From Neolentinus lepideus HHB14362 ss-1 (lineage: Eukaryota; Basidiomycota; Agaricomycetes; Gloeophyllales; Gloeophyllaceae): 64,000 bases of DNA. The notes under the pieces are model-generated. The model did not search any database. It saw only the letters and a list, made by a program, of their open reading frames with translations, and had not been told where the DNA came from. This document shows positions 9,345 to 21,695 of this stretch, in pieces (position 1 is the stretch's first letter; the number at the start of each line of letters is the position of its first letter). Location of the stretch: positions 133,062-197,061 of the forward strand of contig KV425560.1 of NCBI GenBank assembly GCA_001632425.1, given 5' to 3'. A program made the position numbers and the translations under genes.

Positions 9345-11316
9345 TCACCCAAACACCCTGAACCCTTCCTGTACAGCTCTATTCGCCTGTTCCTCCAGCT
9401 TCCTCCTGTCTGCATCCACATCCCCGAGCCCATCCACCTCCATCGTCCCCGCCCCGGGCGCATCTTCGAATCCCTTCCCCAGCAAGCTAGCAAACAGTTC
9501 GTCAATCTGTTCTTCGTGCCATCCGCCCTTGGGCACCGGCACCATAAAATTCTGCAGCTTCTCGTGCACCTCGAATCGCAGCTTGCGGCCCTTGGACGCC
9601 TTCGTGTCAACAGCCTTCTTCCTTTGCTTTGACTTGTTGGCTTTTTGGTTCGGGTACGCCGCGGCACCGAGCGAGGAGTCGCCGGTGCGTGTCGAGATAA
9701 TGTCGCGCAAGAGCTGTTGGTAAAAGTCCGTGTCGTCGAAGACGTAGGGATCTTCCTTATCCCGCGTACTCTCCTCGTTCTCTTGTTCTCCTTCGGTATG
9801 CCCGATACGAGGTTTTCCTCCGCGGCGTACCCTCGTTCGCGAACGCAACTTTGCGCGATCTGCCAGTGCCTCCTCTATGAGCTGTACAACGCTTTTCGCC
9901 TGATTCTGGTTCCCGCGCGAGAAGGCATTGCGACTGGACGGCAGCAGTACTGATGGCGCTACCGCCTGCACCTTTGCAGACCATTTGGTTAGGGTTTGCA
10001 CCAAGTACGGGTAGTACCTGCGCAGTACTCATCGTCAGTGCATGGCTCTCACGGTTGCGTATCATATGGAGAAATGAATGCGTGTACTGACGCATGTTCG
10101 AGAGTAGCTGAAGCTTCGCTCGCTTCTCGCAGTGCAGAGTCAAAATCAGAGGCATGCTGATCATCGTTATCCCCGATCTTCCGCCGCTTTCGTGGTGGTA
10201 TCGATATGATGTCGTTTGCCGTCAGGAGTGTCTATTCAATAAACTCATGTTACGACTTCGAGGAGAATTAAGACAGAATGATGAAGCACACCTCTTGGAA
10301 GTCAAAAAGAGTGCTGGAAAGAGACATAGCCTCTTCCAACATCTTGTTCAGGGACTCTTTCACTTCAGGGTGGGCCATGTAGGAGGATAAATCGTCCGGC
10401 TACGGAAATAGGTAAACGGACTTTGCCATCGATACGCGACGTCCAGTACGTACTAAAGGCAGACGATTGGCAGCTGTAACGGCCTTTTGAAGACGTATCC
10501 GTGCATCGAGAATAGAATCCCAGAGAGTCTGGAGCGTGGATATCAGGGAGGTGAAGAGAGGCGGCAAATATGAAGTGCGCACGATTTGTCTGGAGACGGC
10601 TTTACCCTTTCTTCGATCTTCTTCACGGGTCTTGCGGAGTGACGAAGATAGAGCTTCCACAGGTGCTGGAGAGTTTTCAGTTGAAGACGGACCCTTTGTT
10701 TTGTCGCTCGAGACCTTGGTGGGTGGAGGTCGAAGGATATCTTCGTCTTCAACATCGTCACTCGCAGAATCTGAGGGGACATCATCCTCTTCACCCGAGT
10801 CGCCCCCTTGGCTGTCCGAGAAATCATGGTCGCCATCCTCTCCACTCGTATCCTCATCCCCACCGTCCTCCATGAGTTGTTTCCTACTCGTCCGCACTCC
10901 CTCATATTTTGGATCGGCTACGCTGTCATGAAGCTTCCGGATAGCAGAAGGCCTGGGTAAGAGCAGGGACACATGGAAAGGCAAGTCAGGGCCGAGAAAT
11001 CAGCCGATCGATACCGTCAAAGAGACACGCACCCCACGTCTACATAGTGTTCTCTAGCTGCCGCGTTTTCAGCGGCAAAGTCTGCCTGGTCCTCTTGGGG
11101 CTCACGAGCTGCAGCATGTATGTCTTCTGGATCGACATCTGCCTCAAACGATAACACGTAAGGAAAATGAGATATCGGGTAGACATGTGAATGGACACAC
11201 CTATGGGAGCGGTCTCTTCGAGCTGGGCAATCTGCTGGGCAAGCGACAAGCCTATGCGCGAGTATTTGAGATGGAATAACAGAAAATACAGCGGAAAACA
11301 TACGACTTTGGGGCAT
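9345..11316 (-). CDS. BFR2: AATF/Che-1/Bfr2 family ribosome biogenesis protein
   Basis: A 13 nt first exon (11304-11316) precedes 11201-11251 and four or five more exons. The spliced protein starts MPQSRLSLAQQIAQLEE and continues VDPEDIHAAA, EHYVDVGPSAIRKLHDSVAD, a long Asp/Glu/Ser-rich segment and LWDSILDARIRLQKAV (AATF leucine-zipper region). The C-terminal TRAUB part has DDTDFYQQLLRDIISTRTG and RKLRFEVHEKLQNFMVPVP, ending GFRVFG. Yeast Bfr2 is a nucleolar factor of the 90S/small-subunit processome acting in early 18S rRNA maturation; animal AATF also regulates transcription. The order of motifs and the usual length make the family assignment secure. Exact middle exon borders were set by reading frame and AG/GT sites. 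Confidence 0.9.
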
Positions 11317-11831
11317 TGTGGCGGATGAGGAGGAAGAGGAGGTTGTCACGGGATGGGATCGCGCTGGATCTCGGCAGCAAAAATATGAAGTGATGGTCCG
11401 CCATGCGACGAAACGCCGTCAGTTTGCGCGGTTCTCTCCCAAGCTTCCCTCACTGCGACGTCCATCGTGGCCGCTGCCACGAGCCCCCCTCTGCACCTTG
11501 CCCCCTCTAATCTTCCATCCTGGATTCACAGACTTATCCATGTTTGATTGTGCTCAAAAATGCCAAAAAAGAGTCTACCGAGTCAGTATTTCTTTACTGG
11601 TCACTGGCGGTTCCGACCTCCATCGAATCATGGTCACACGCCAAATACTTTGCCTCTGGTTTCCCCATTGCCCAGGGTGTGTGCGGGGCCCTCAGCGTTA
11701 TGTCACAAGACATATCGAATTGCGCAGCCCACATTACCAGAGCTTTCACATCTATCAGTGCTATTCTTTGTCGTTAGAGGGTGCTCATAAAACGTCTTCT
11801 ACTAGATTCTGCAAACCAACCGGCTCCCTCA
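11317..11831. other. Divergent promoter region, AATF and acidic protein
   Basis: The two flanking genes diverge from this 515 bp stretch, so it should hold both promoters and 5' untranslated regions. Pyrimidine-rich tracts occur around 11430-11530. No TATA box or conserved frame is evident. Confidence 0.4.
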
Positions 11832-14739
11832 ATGTCGCCTTCTCACCCCCATATCGTAGGCGTCGTCGCAAATCCGTTAACATCGGACGCAGACGCGGAC
11901 GAAGAGGACGATTATGTCTGCCCCATCTGCGAGTCGGAGTGCACCTGTCGGAACAGGGAAGTAATAACCACAAGCAATGCATACGTTCCCCATCCGAGCC
12001 TATCATCGTCCGTCCCCACCCAAGTATCTTCTCCCAAACCCAGAATCAAGATCAAGCTGACCGTGCCTCCGAATATGCGCCTCTCTTCTTCCTCTACCCA
12101 AGCTACGTCCAAGAGACCGTCCAATCTAAGTCGCGGCGGGGGACGAAATACGCCCACTACAGCCGCCCCCTATGCCCAACCAATGCAGTTCGCGGGCCCC
12201 TCCAGCGCCGCGCAACCATATTTAGGAATTCTCGACACGTCACGTCCCAAGAGGAGGGGACGTCCACCCAAAAATGTCGTTGCTGCGAGAGAACCCACCA
12301 GAGCAACCATGTCCGCTCAAAATCAAAGAAACAGTTCAGTGTCCACCATCAGTGCCGCCGGTTCCAATGCTATCAAGATGCGTACTACGAAAGGCTTGGC
12401 GGTTGGCAAGAAAGTATCCAAGGGCAGAAACACGACCGGGATAACTCCTCGAAAGGTCGCCCCGAAGCCAGCCAAGTGCAAGGCCGCCGCTGCTCAGTCT
12501 TTCGACGAGGACGAAACCGACTCAGACATCGAGTCCACTCAGTTCCCAACGTTTATGTCAGCCTCGGCGGTCTCGTCCTCTGCGGGCTCGTCGTCTGAAG
12601 GCGATTCTGATTCTGATGATGTATCTTCTCAATTGACTGACGGTTTCGACTCTGATTCATCCATCAAGGCTGAAGAGGAAAATTATATTATCCAAGAAAG
12701 TTACCGTGCACACGATAAAGCCAGGGTAAAGCGCGAGCTGTTGGGCGATGATCCTACCGCACGCAGGCACGGTAATGGTGACTGGGAGATTAAGTCACGG
12801 AAGCGGAGTGTTGGCCCTAGTGATGGGGAGATGGACGTCGACAGTTCGGATGAGGACAGCGATTCCGATACTGTCGACGAGGAGGAAGCTGACGGCGAAG
12901 AAGAGGAAGAGGGTGAGAACGATGGAGACGAGGACGGGGAAGAGGTCGGCTTCGGAGTTGGATCTGGCTACACAGGGGTCGCAACCAGCTGGTCGGACTC
13001 CGAGGAATCCAACTTCGACGCTGACCTTTTCTTCTCCAATCTCACGTCTGACAGCGAGAGTTCTACTCACCATGACCCGACTGGCGCCATGTCTGATGGC
13101 GACGAGACCGAATCGGACATCGACATGTCTCTGGCAGCCGTTGCTGCTGCTGGGTTCTCGACTATGTTCGGTGGCTCTGACCTGTTCAGACTCGACGGTG
13201 GCTTAGCACTAGAAGTCGCAGGAGAATGGGGCGATCATGCTAAGGATGCAGGGAGTCTCCTGGGGAATGCTTGGGAATGGGACCTGGGTGGAGGGAGCGG
13301 GAGTTTAAGCGGAACCGTGATGGATGGGGATGAAGACATGCATGATGACGAGGACTCACATGCAGATTCGCCCACGATCACTAGCGCTGCTGGTGAGGAT
13401 GACGATATGGGCGTCGATCTGCGCGAGAGCGATGGAGAGACCACCGACGATGACTTCGTAGGTGAAGATGGTTTGCCTACTCAACGCGCCATGCGCCTAT
13501 TTCGCTGGCCCACACCCCCACCTGCACCTGTCAAGCTCTCTGCCATTGATCCACGTCATACTGTCAGTCCTGAGAGGGGACAACGTGGTATGGAAGAGAC
13601 CTCTGGACAAAGGGACTCGCCGCGACCGGCTGACATCTTGGCTGGTCGAAGACGGACTTACTGGTCTGGAGAGGACGAGGATGAACACGAAAGCTCCAGG
13701 GGTCGGACTGGGAGTGTCAGCCTACATTCGGATTCGCGAATGCCAATTATGGGTCGGTTTGAGGCCAAGCCTGGAGATACCCCGAAAGTATTGCCCATGG
13801 CTATCATCAATGGTCAGAACCCAGAAGTACCTTCGCCATATCCCCGTCGCAGGAAGAAGGCAATACCTAGTGTTCCTATGGTAGGTGCGGGATCGATGTA
13901 TGATTGACTATTGCTAAATTCGGTCAATCTAGGACTCTCCTGGGATGCCCCAGACACCAGGCCAGTCGGGAACAGCAGGTTCCTCGCCGCAGCCAAACGA
14001 GGAGTTCTTGACGGACTCTACGTTACCCGGCGACGGTAAAGCAGGCTCGGCGGCTACCATGGATCTCTCCGATGTGCTTGACGACTCGTTCCTTAACTCG
14101 GACCAGTGCATGGAAGACGCCGAGGCCTCCATGTCTAGCGCAGCGAGCGACGATGACAATGAAGCATCTCGTAGTCGACACCTCCGGAACTTGAGTCGAT
14201 GGGAGTTGATACCTATGGGCACCTTCCGGCAAACGAGGACTGTCGGACATGGGATGCCCAGCAGCGATGTTGAACCCATGTCAGCTGGTGGAGTGACGGA
14301 CAGTCCTTACGGCAACACGTTGCTTTGGCCTCATGCTGGAAGACAAGCTGCGGGTCCTACCCGCGGTAACGGGCGTAAGACGGCAAAGCCCGCTACTTCG
14401 AAGCCCTCATCCAGAAGGGATATGAGCGTGGTCATATCTCCTGTCATCCTACCCGTTCGAGATGGTGACCGTACCCCAACGCAGTCTTATGGTGAACAAC
14501 TCCCGGCGACGTCGTACCAGCAGAATAAGACCCGGAAGGAGCTGCGGAAGGAGAAAAGGATGAAAAGGAAGCTGATGAGCAAGACTCATTCGCCGCCTCA
14601 TCACAATTATAACAACCAACTCAAGTATCGCTATCATCATCAACACCATCCCAACCAAAAGTCGCGGGGATCCAATTCCGTCCAGCGGACGAACTTCTTC
14701 AATAGCCCCGGATCGTCTATCCCTCCACTGAACCTCTAA
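11832..14739 (+). CDS. Large acidic low-complexity protein with a CPIC-x4-CTC motif, unknown function
   Basis: Two exons, 11832-13880 and 13933-14739, joined in phase by a 52 nt GTAGGT...CTAG intron, encode 951 residues. Near residue 35 lies YVCPICESECTCRNR, two Cys pairs that could bind a metal. RIKIKLTVPP, an AT-hook-like PKRRGRPPKN (about residue 135-150) and basic patches follow. The centre is dominated by Asp/Glu/Ser (for example EEEADGEEEEEGENDGDEDG). The C-terminus is basic and His/Asn-rich. This composition suggests a nuclear chromatin-associated protein, but that is inference; I do not recognise the family. An upstream in-frame ATG at 11781 exists, but the ATG at 11832 starts the ordered Cys-rich part closely. 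Confidence 0.72.
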
Positions 14740-15767
14740 GCTCATGGACTTTGTTCATAGTGCCCCCAAATTTGCTCCAGTTTCTCACAGCCAAGTATAC
14801 TTATATCGTTGGTGTAGGCTGCTACCATCTACATTCCATTTCTCATGCACGAATTGCATTCGCATACGACTCTGAATTATCCAACCATTCCCGATCCTTC
14901 AATGATGACCTGTATCGACTCTCCTCCACTTCCAATTGCCTGTTGTGTCAATCCATCATTCCATCTGTTCGTCTTGGTGTGCTCACAAGTTTGCCAAGTA
15001 TGTCCATGTCTTACGATTAGTTGACTCTTGTATCGCTCAGCCTTAACGAATATAATTCTTGTCATGACCATTCTAGCGTGTCTGTCGCCGCTTCATTTTG
15101 TGCACGGTATGTAAGCCACTAGCATTCTTTGCGCGACAGTAACTCGGAGCCTTTGCGGGGATGTGCTGTTTGCTTGTCCGGCGGGCCCAGTAAGTCGGAG
15201 ATTGGTCGGACGGTGGGTCTGTCGTCCTCGAATCCTTGATTTTTGAGGCACTTTCCACCACAAATAACTCGCAGCGATGATCATATTTTTAGGCCTGCAT
15301 AGCATGATCAAGGAGAACTTAGGAGAGCTTCCGCTATCCGGTCTCGAATTGACTTAATTAGCCGAATTTGTAGTGGGAGAGCACTAAACATTACATCAGT
15401 CAAGAGCGCCGTGCCGTAGAATAGCGTTTGCGACGTCGACGGACGCGACGAGGATATTAGGACATGTTCGGACGCGTCGAGGACGACGGCGGGGGACGGA
15501 CCTAATGGAGGCGGGTATTGACGGAGATGGAACGGGGGCATACAGAGTACTTATAGAGCCGCCGGCCCACGAGAGTAACATCGTTTGTGCCCTTCTGCTT
15601 CGCGCACCGCATCTTGGGGCCATCGTCTGCATATCGCTCGCTTGAATTGCAACGACGACAATAGGCCAACCATTTCGACGTGTGCGGCCGCAGCAGTATA
15701 AGAGCCCGGAGATCCTGACCGACCATCTTTCAACCCTTTCCCTCAGCGAATCCCCTAACCTTCAATT
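14740..15767. other. Intergenic DNA and pyruvate carboxylase promoter
   Basis: About 1 kb separates the acidic protein gene from the next start codon. No reading frame here resembles a protein family. The last 200 bp contain a GCGGCCGC site, a TATA-like box and a CT-rich leader before the ATG at 15768. Confidence 0.5.
15697..15704 (+). promoter_or_regulatory. TATA-like box upstream of pyruvate carboxylase
   Basis: TATAAGAG lies 71 bp upstream of the start codon and is followed by a CT-rich stretch (CCATCTTTCAACCCTTTCCC), a common arrangement around fungal transcription starts. The role is inferred from position only. Confidence 0.5.
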
Positions 15768-18700
15768 ATGGCTGCTGCAAACCCATCGTTGCATCCACCG
15801 AGGCTCTCGGCGATGTTTGCCGGGTCACCTAGTGCGCCTGGAACTCCCGTGCACACTATCCAAACGATGCGCAGGAAGGGTGCAGGTCACAGTGGTCCTT
15901 TGACAAAGATCTTGGTAGCTAACCGTGGAGTACGTATGGACGCGTTTATCGTGTCGATCTTGTTGCTCACAGCTTCTCTGCGATAAAGGAAATTGCTATC
16001 CGTGTTTTTCGGACAGCCCATGAGCTCGCGATGCATACAGTCGCTATTTACTCTTTCGAAGATCGGCTTTCCGCACATCGTCAGAAGGTCCGTGAGTCGT
16101 AGCTGATCTACTGAATGATGTACTGATTCGTCTTGTTTATAGGCGGATGAAGCCTACCAGGTCGGCAAGGGCTTAACCCCTGTTGCTGCTTACCTCGCCC
16201 AGGAGGACATCATCAGAATTGCTCTCGAGCATGGCGTGGACATGATCCACCCAGGGTGAGCCGGTGTCTCTCCCCGAAGAAGGAAGTAGACCTTACGTCC
16301 TTGTAGATATGGTTTCCTCTCTGAGAACGCAGAATTCGCGAAGAAGGTGGAGCAAGCCGGTCTTGCATTCGTAGGACCTTCGCCCGAAGTCATCGACTCC
16401 CTCGGTGATAAGACGAAGGCGAGGACTATCGGTAAGTGATTGACTGCGGTCTGTGAACGGTGGCTAATTTCTACATCAGCTATCAAGGTCGGTGTACCAG
16501 TCGTCCCCGGAACACCTGGACCAGTCGATTCCTGGAAGGACGCTGATGCGTTCATCAAGGAGTATGGCTTCCCTGGTGAGCAATTAAACTATGGCATCGA
16601 CGTTTAGCATCTACTCACAACGAAATACAGTGATCATTAAAGCCGCTATGGGCGGAGGTGGCCGTGGTATGCGTGTCGTGAAGGAACAATCAGACTTCAA
16701 AGATGCCTTCGAGCGCGCTGTCTCCGAGGCGAAGTCGGCGTTCGGCGATGGCACCGTGTTCATTGAACGATTCCTTGAGCGTCCCCGCCACATCGAGGTG
16801 CAGCTCCTCGCCGACGGTCAAGGTAATACAGTCCACCTCTTCGAGCGTGATTGTTCCGTGCAGAGGAGACATCAGAAGGTGGTCGAGGTCGCTCCTGCCA
16901 CGCACCTCCCCGAGGAGGTCCGACAGGCTATACTCACTGATGCCATTAAGTTGGCGAAGAGCGTTGGGTACAGGAATGCTGGTACCGCGGAGTTCTTGGT
17001 GGATCAGATGGGGAGGCACTACTTCATTGAGATCAACCCCCGTATCCAGGTCGAGCACACCATTACCGGTCAGTCATTCAATTTCATCAAGTACAAGTTG
17101 CGATTGCTGAATCTGTGACCATCTTGCTTTGCAGAGGAGATCACCGGCATCGACATCGTCGCTGCCCAAATTCAAATCGCTGCGGGCGCAACCCTCACCC
17201 AGTTGGGTATCTCACAGGAAGCCATCACCCGCCGCGGCTTTGCAATCCAGTGCCGTGTTACCACTGAGGACGCTGCTCACGGCTTCCAGCCTGATACCGG
17301 CAAGATCGAAGTGTACAGGAGTGCTGGTGGCAATGGTGTCCGTTTGGATGCCAGTTCTGGTTTTGCTGGCGCGCAGATCACGGTAGCTTAGTTCTTGTCA
17401 ACTTGTTGATAGTTGCTGACAAGAGGTGCGCTCAGCCTCATTACGACAGTTTACTGGTCAAGGTGACTGTCAGCGGAACGACCTATGAGGTTGCGCGTAG
17501 GAAGATGCTCCGGGCTCTTGTTGAGTTCCGTATCCGTGGTGTCAAGGTAAGTGGCATCCGGCTGATGATATGGAAAATATGCGTCGTATTCAACTGCTTG
17601 TACTCTAGACCAACATTCCTTTCTTGTTCCGTCTTTTGACTCACGATGTCTTCATCGGTGGCAAGACTTGGACTACCGTGAGTTTGCAATTCTTGACTAT
17701 CGCTTATGTGAAGTCTCATCGATTACTGTAGTTCATCGACGACACCCCAGAACTGTTCAAGCTAGTCCAGAGCCAGAACCGTGCTCAAAAGCTGCTCGCC
17801 TACCTGGGCGATTTGGCTGTCAATGGCAGTTCCATCAAAGGCCAGACTGTAAGCGTCTTCTCTTGCTCCTTGGACGCGACGGCATTGACATCCGCATGCT
17901 TCAGGGCGAGCCCGGTCTCAAGGAAGATATTGTCATCCCCGCCTTCCAGAATCGCGAGGACCCGAACGGGCCTCCTCTGGATACTACCTACCCATGCGAG
18001 CTCGGATGGCGCAACATCATCGTCGAGAAGGGTCCCGAGGCCTTCGCCAAGGCTGTTCGCGAGTATCCCGGCTGTCTCATCATGGACACTACCTGGCGTG
18101 ACGCCCACCAGTCTCTGCTGGCCACGAGGCTGCGGACGCAGGACATGGTGAACATTGCTAAAGAGACGAGTTATGCGATGGCGAATGCGTACAGTTTGGA
18201 GTGTTGGGGTGGTGCGACGTTTGATGTCGCGATGCGGTTCTTGTATGAAGACCCTTGGGATCGCCTGGTGAGTTTGGATGTGGCAAAGCTCCATCCAATT
18301 ATTCATCGTCTGTTTCAGCGTACCCTCCGGAAGCTGGTTCCTAACATTCCCTTCCAAGCTCTCGTTCGTGGCGCCAATGGTGTCGGTTACACTAGCTACC
18401 CGTGAGTATACTTCATTTCTTCAGTGCGCGCGCCTCTTATACCTCTCTAGCGACAACGCAATCTATGACTTCTCGAAGAAGGCTGTCGAGAACGGCTTGG
18501 ACATCTTCAGGGTATTCGACTCCTTGAACTACATTGGTACGTCTCATATATGATGTTCGAATATGAGTCCAAATAACTGATGTGATCTTACAGAAAACGT
18601 AAATTTACTACACTATACGAAGGGTGACCTTTTCATTAATACTGGATCAGATGAAACTAGGTATCGACGCCGCCAAGAAAGCCGGTGGTGTTGTTGAGGC

Positions 18701-20654
18701 CGTGGTCTGTTACTCTGGCGACATTGCCGACCCCAAGAAGACGAAGTACACTCTGCAGTACTACCTAGACTTCGTGGACGAGCTTGTCGCTGAGGGTATC
18801 CACGTCCTGGCTATCAAGGATATGGCCGGTCTCTTGAAGCCGGAAGCTGCTAAAATGTACGAGCAAGTCCCTCAAGAGACATAAGGTTCACTGACGTTTG
18901 CATTTCTAGGTTGGTCGGCGCTATCAGGAAGAAGTACCCTGATCTCCCCATTCACGTTCATTCGCACGACACGGCGGGTATCTCTGCCGCAACGATGATC
19001 GCATGTGCTGCCGCTGGTGCTGATGTCGTGGATGTCGCCATTGACAGTGCGAATGTATTATTCCATCGTGAAGTTTATTCTGACTAGTTTCTAGGCATGT
19101 CGGGTCTCACGTCTCAGCCACCTATGGGTGCTGTTTGTGCTGCTCTTGAGCAGTCACACCTTGGCACTGGCATTCGGTATGCCGACATACAAGCCCTCAA
19201 CCTATACTGGAGTCAAGTGCGGATGCTCTACGGTTGCTTCGAAGCCAATGTTCGTGCCTCCGATTCCAGTGTCTTCGACCACGAAATGCCTGGTGGTCAA
19301 TATACCAACCTCATGGTGAGTAACAAACCAGTATCGGGATCTTGGACAGAAATCTAAGTAAAAATAGTTCCAAGCCGCGCAGCTGGGTCTCGGCACGCAG
19401 TGGACGGGTAAAACCCTCACCTTTCTCACTGATGCATTTCAGACTCATTTACATTATAGAAATCAAGAAAAAATATATTGAAGCTAACGACCTGGTATGT
19501 TTGGTCAGCTTCCTGTGTTTTGCAACCGTATTGAGTGATATCTATTCTATCAGTGCGGCAATATCATCAAGGTGCGCGATCACGTATATCATAATGTCTA
19601 TCCTGTAATCCTCGTTCCGCTAGGTCACGCCCTCGTCTAAGGTGGTTGGCGACTTCGCGCAGTGGATGACGCAGAACAAGCTTTCAAAGCAGGATGTCAT
19701 TGACCGCGCTGATCAACTTGACTTCCCGTCCTCCGTGGTGGAATTCTTCCAAGGCTACCTCGGTCAACCTGTCGGCGGCTTTCCCGAACCCTTGAGGTCC
19801 CGGATCATCCGCGACAAGGCCAGAATTGACGGCCGTCCTGGCGCTACCTTAAAACCCTTAGATTTTAAGAAAATCAAGGCGGAGCTCCGCAGCAAGTTCG
19901 GCAAACACATTACTGACACAGATGTCACGTCATATGTTATGTACCCCAAGGTATTCGAGGAGTATCAGAGCTTCGTCGAGAAGTACGGCGACTTGAGGTG
20001 AGTAACGAATGCATACCATATCGTAGTTGCTAGAAGGATTGGCAGTGTTATCCCTACGAGATACTTCTTGGGCCGCCCTGAGATTGGTGAAGAAATGCAC
20101 ATCTCCATTGAGAAGGGCAAGACGCTCATCATCCGCTTGATGGCTGTCGGGCCTGTCGTGGAAGGACGCGCTCAGAGGGACGTGTGGTTCGAAGTGAACG
20201 GAGAGGTAAGCTCATATGACGTCGTTCAGCACTGTATTCACTCGGGCCGCCTGCCATAGATTCGTGCTGTGTCAGTAGACGACAAGAACTCCGCTGTAGA
20301 GACTGTCTCTCGCGAGAAAGCGACCTCTGATCCCGGATCCGTTGGTGCCCCTATGTCTGGCGTCGTCGTTGAGGTGAGGGTCAAGGAGGGCCAGGAAATC
20401 AAGAAGGGTGACCCTCTATGCGGTATGTTCCGTTTAGTGACGTTGCATGATGGGCTTATCTAAATTGTCTCCAACAGTACTGAGCGCCATGAAGATGGAA
20501 TCGGCGGTCACAGCTCCAGTCTCCGGACATGTGAAACGCGTCGTCGTTCACGAAGGTGCGTACATGTACTGTGGATTGGTTACTGGAGGAACTCACCGGC
20601 ACACCAGGCGACTCCATCAACTCTGGTGATTTGTGTGTCGAAATTGTTCATTAA
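15768..20654 (+). CDS. PYC1: Pyruvate carboxylase
   Basis: ATP- and biotin-dependent carboxylation of pyruvate to oxaloacetate, refilling the TCA cycle and feeding gluconeogenesis. I count 24 introns and 25 exons, all closing in frame, so the gene looks intact at the usual length of about 1,190 residues. Domains in order: biotin carboxylase ([16 protein letters not shown]-grasp loop [23 protein letters not shown]), carboxyltransferase ([11 protein letters not shown], metal ligands in [21 protein letters not shown]), PYC regulatory region, and a C-terminal biotinyl domain with the acceptor lysine in AMKMES. The end reads [14 protein letters not shown]. The N-terminus lacks a clear mitochondrial presequence, fitting the cytosolic fungal enzyme. 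One exon (18594-18598) is only five bases long. Confidence 0.97.
18594..18598 (+). other. Five-base micro-exon of pyruvate carboxylase
   Basis: The exon is AAAAC, between introns 18537-18593 (GTACGT...TTACAG) and 18599-18650 (GTAAAT...GATCAG). Joined to the flanks it restores the conserved sequence SLNYIENMKLG of the carboxyltransferase domain. Skipping it would shift the frame. Confidence 0.82.
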
Positions 20655-21695
20655 ACTCTGCAAGTTGAACAGAAAGCAGCGGTGTTCGTCAGGGCAAGGT
20701 CAGAGCAAGGTCAGTGGTAGAAGTCTCGAAGAAAATGTTGTACTTTGCATCCTCCTGTATTCTGTATACTTTGAATCAACATATACATCGCATCAGCTTA
20801 TAGAGCTTCCGGGAGACGGGTAACACAGCTCTGTCAATCGCGTCTGTGTCAGGTCTTACGAAGACTACTCTCTGGTGGGCTGAGATTGGGCTATAGGCCT
20901 ACGACAAGAACATCACAGTCGAAGGAATATCATTTGTTTCTCATATGGAGCAAGAAACAATTGTTGATGTATGCAGCCGTCAAAGGTAAGTTCCCGATGA
21001 CCGTCAATTTTGAGGCAGAAGCTAAGATCAGAAAGCTGAACTTGACAGCGAACAATCGCGAGAAGCTAATAATCCCTAGGTTGGAGCGTGATAGCCCCGA
21101 ATAAGTTGATCCCCTGGAATGCTGGGGTTCACCATCAGTTTATCTCATCAGAAACATTGCACATATGTCTAGCAGGTAAGATCCAAAAATCACCCGATCA
21201 CGATGTAATGCCTGAAATTACTCACGTATGTCCATAGAACAGCTCACACGGGAGCAGGGTCTGAGTTTCGATCCAGCCATGCCACTACGCCGTGCAAAGG
21301 GCTCCCATGCTGCAACGACATATATCAATGTTCGATGGACAAGAGGCCGTTAACTGAGAAGCTCGCAGACTGAGTATTAGCCACCAGAAGTGGAACCTTG
21401 ACCATAATTTTAGGCCAGTCTGAGACGGTGAAGTACGCTTTGGCACAACCTATCTATGGTCAAGTGCCTGAATGACCGTAATAACGTCGCAGGCAGTACT
21501 GAAATTGGCGAACTGACCGTACAGGAAATTGATAAGACAGTATGAATTTCGTATAAATGCATCAATTGCATCTAAATCATACATTACTGGAATGGCCCGC
21601 AACTCTGACAGGGGTAGCAATCTCCGCTAGAAAAGGTCAGCGAGCAAGCCGGCTTGAAGGGCCTGGAGCGGACCAGGTACATATTGGATGCTGAT
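20655..21695. other. Convergent intergenic region between pyruvate carboxylase and nitronate monooxygenase
   Basis: Both flanking genes end here, so 3' untranslated regions and terminators are expected. A perfect 10 bp inverted repeat, CTTGACCATA (21397-21406) and TATGGTCAAG (21455-21464), could form a hairpin. I found no convincing gene in the remaining sequence. Confidence 0.45.

Noticed and set aside
11318..12598. 426-codon plus-strand frame overlapping the acidic protein gene
   Set aside because: It is an alternative frame of the low-complexity gene; its translation lacks domain features, while the overlapping frame has the Cys motif and continues across an in-phase intron.
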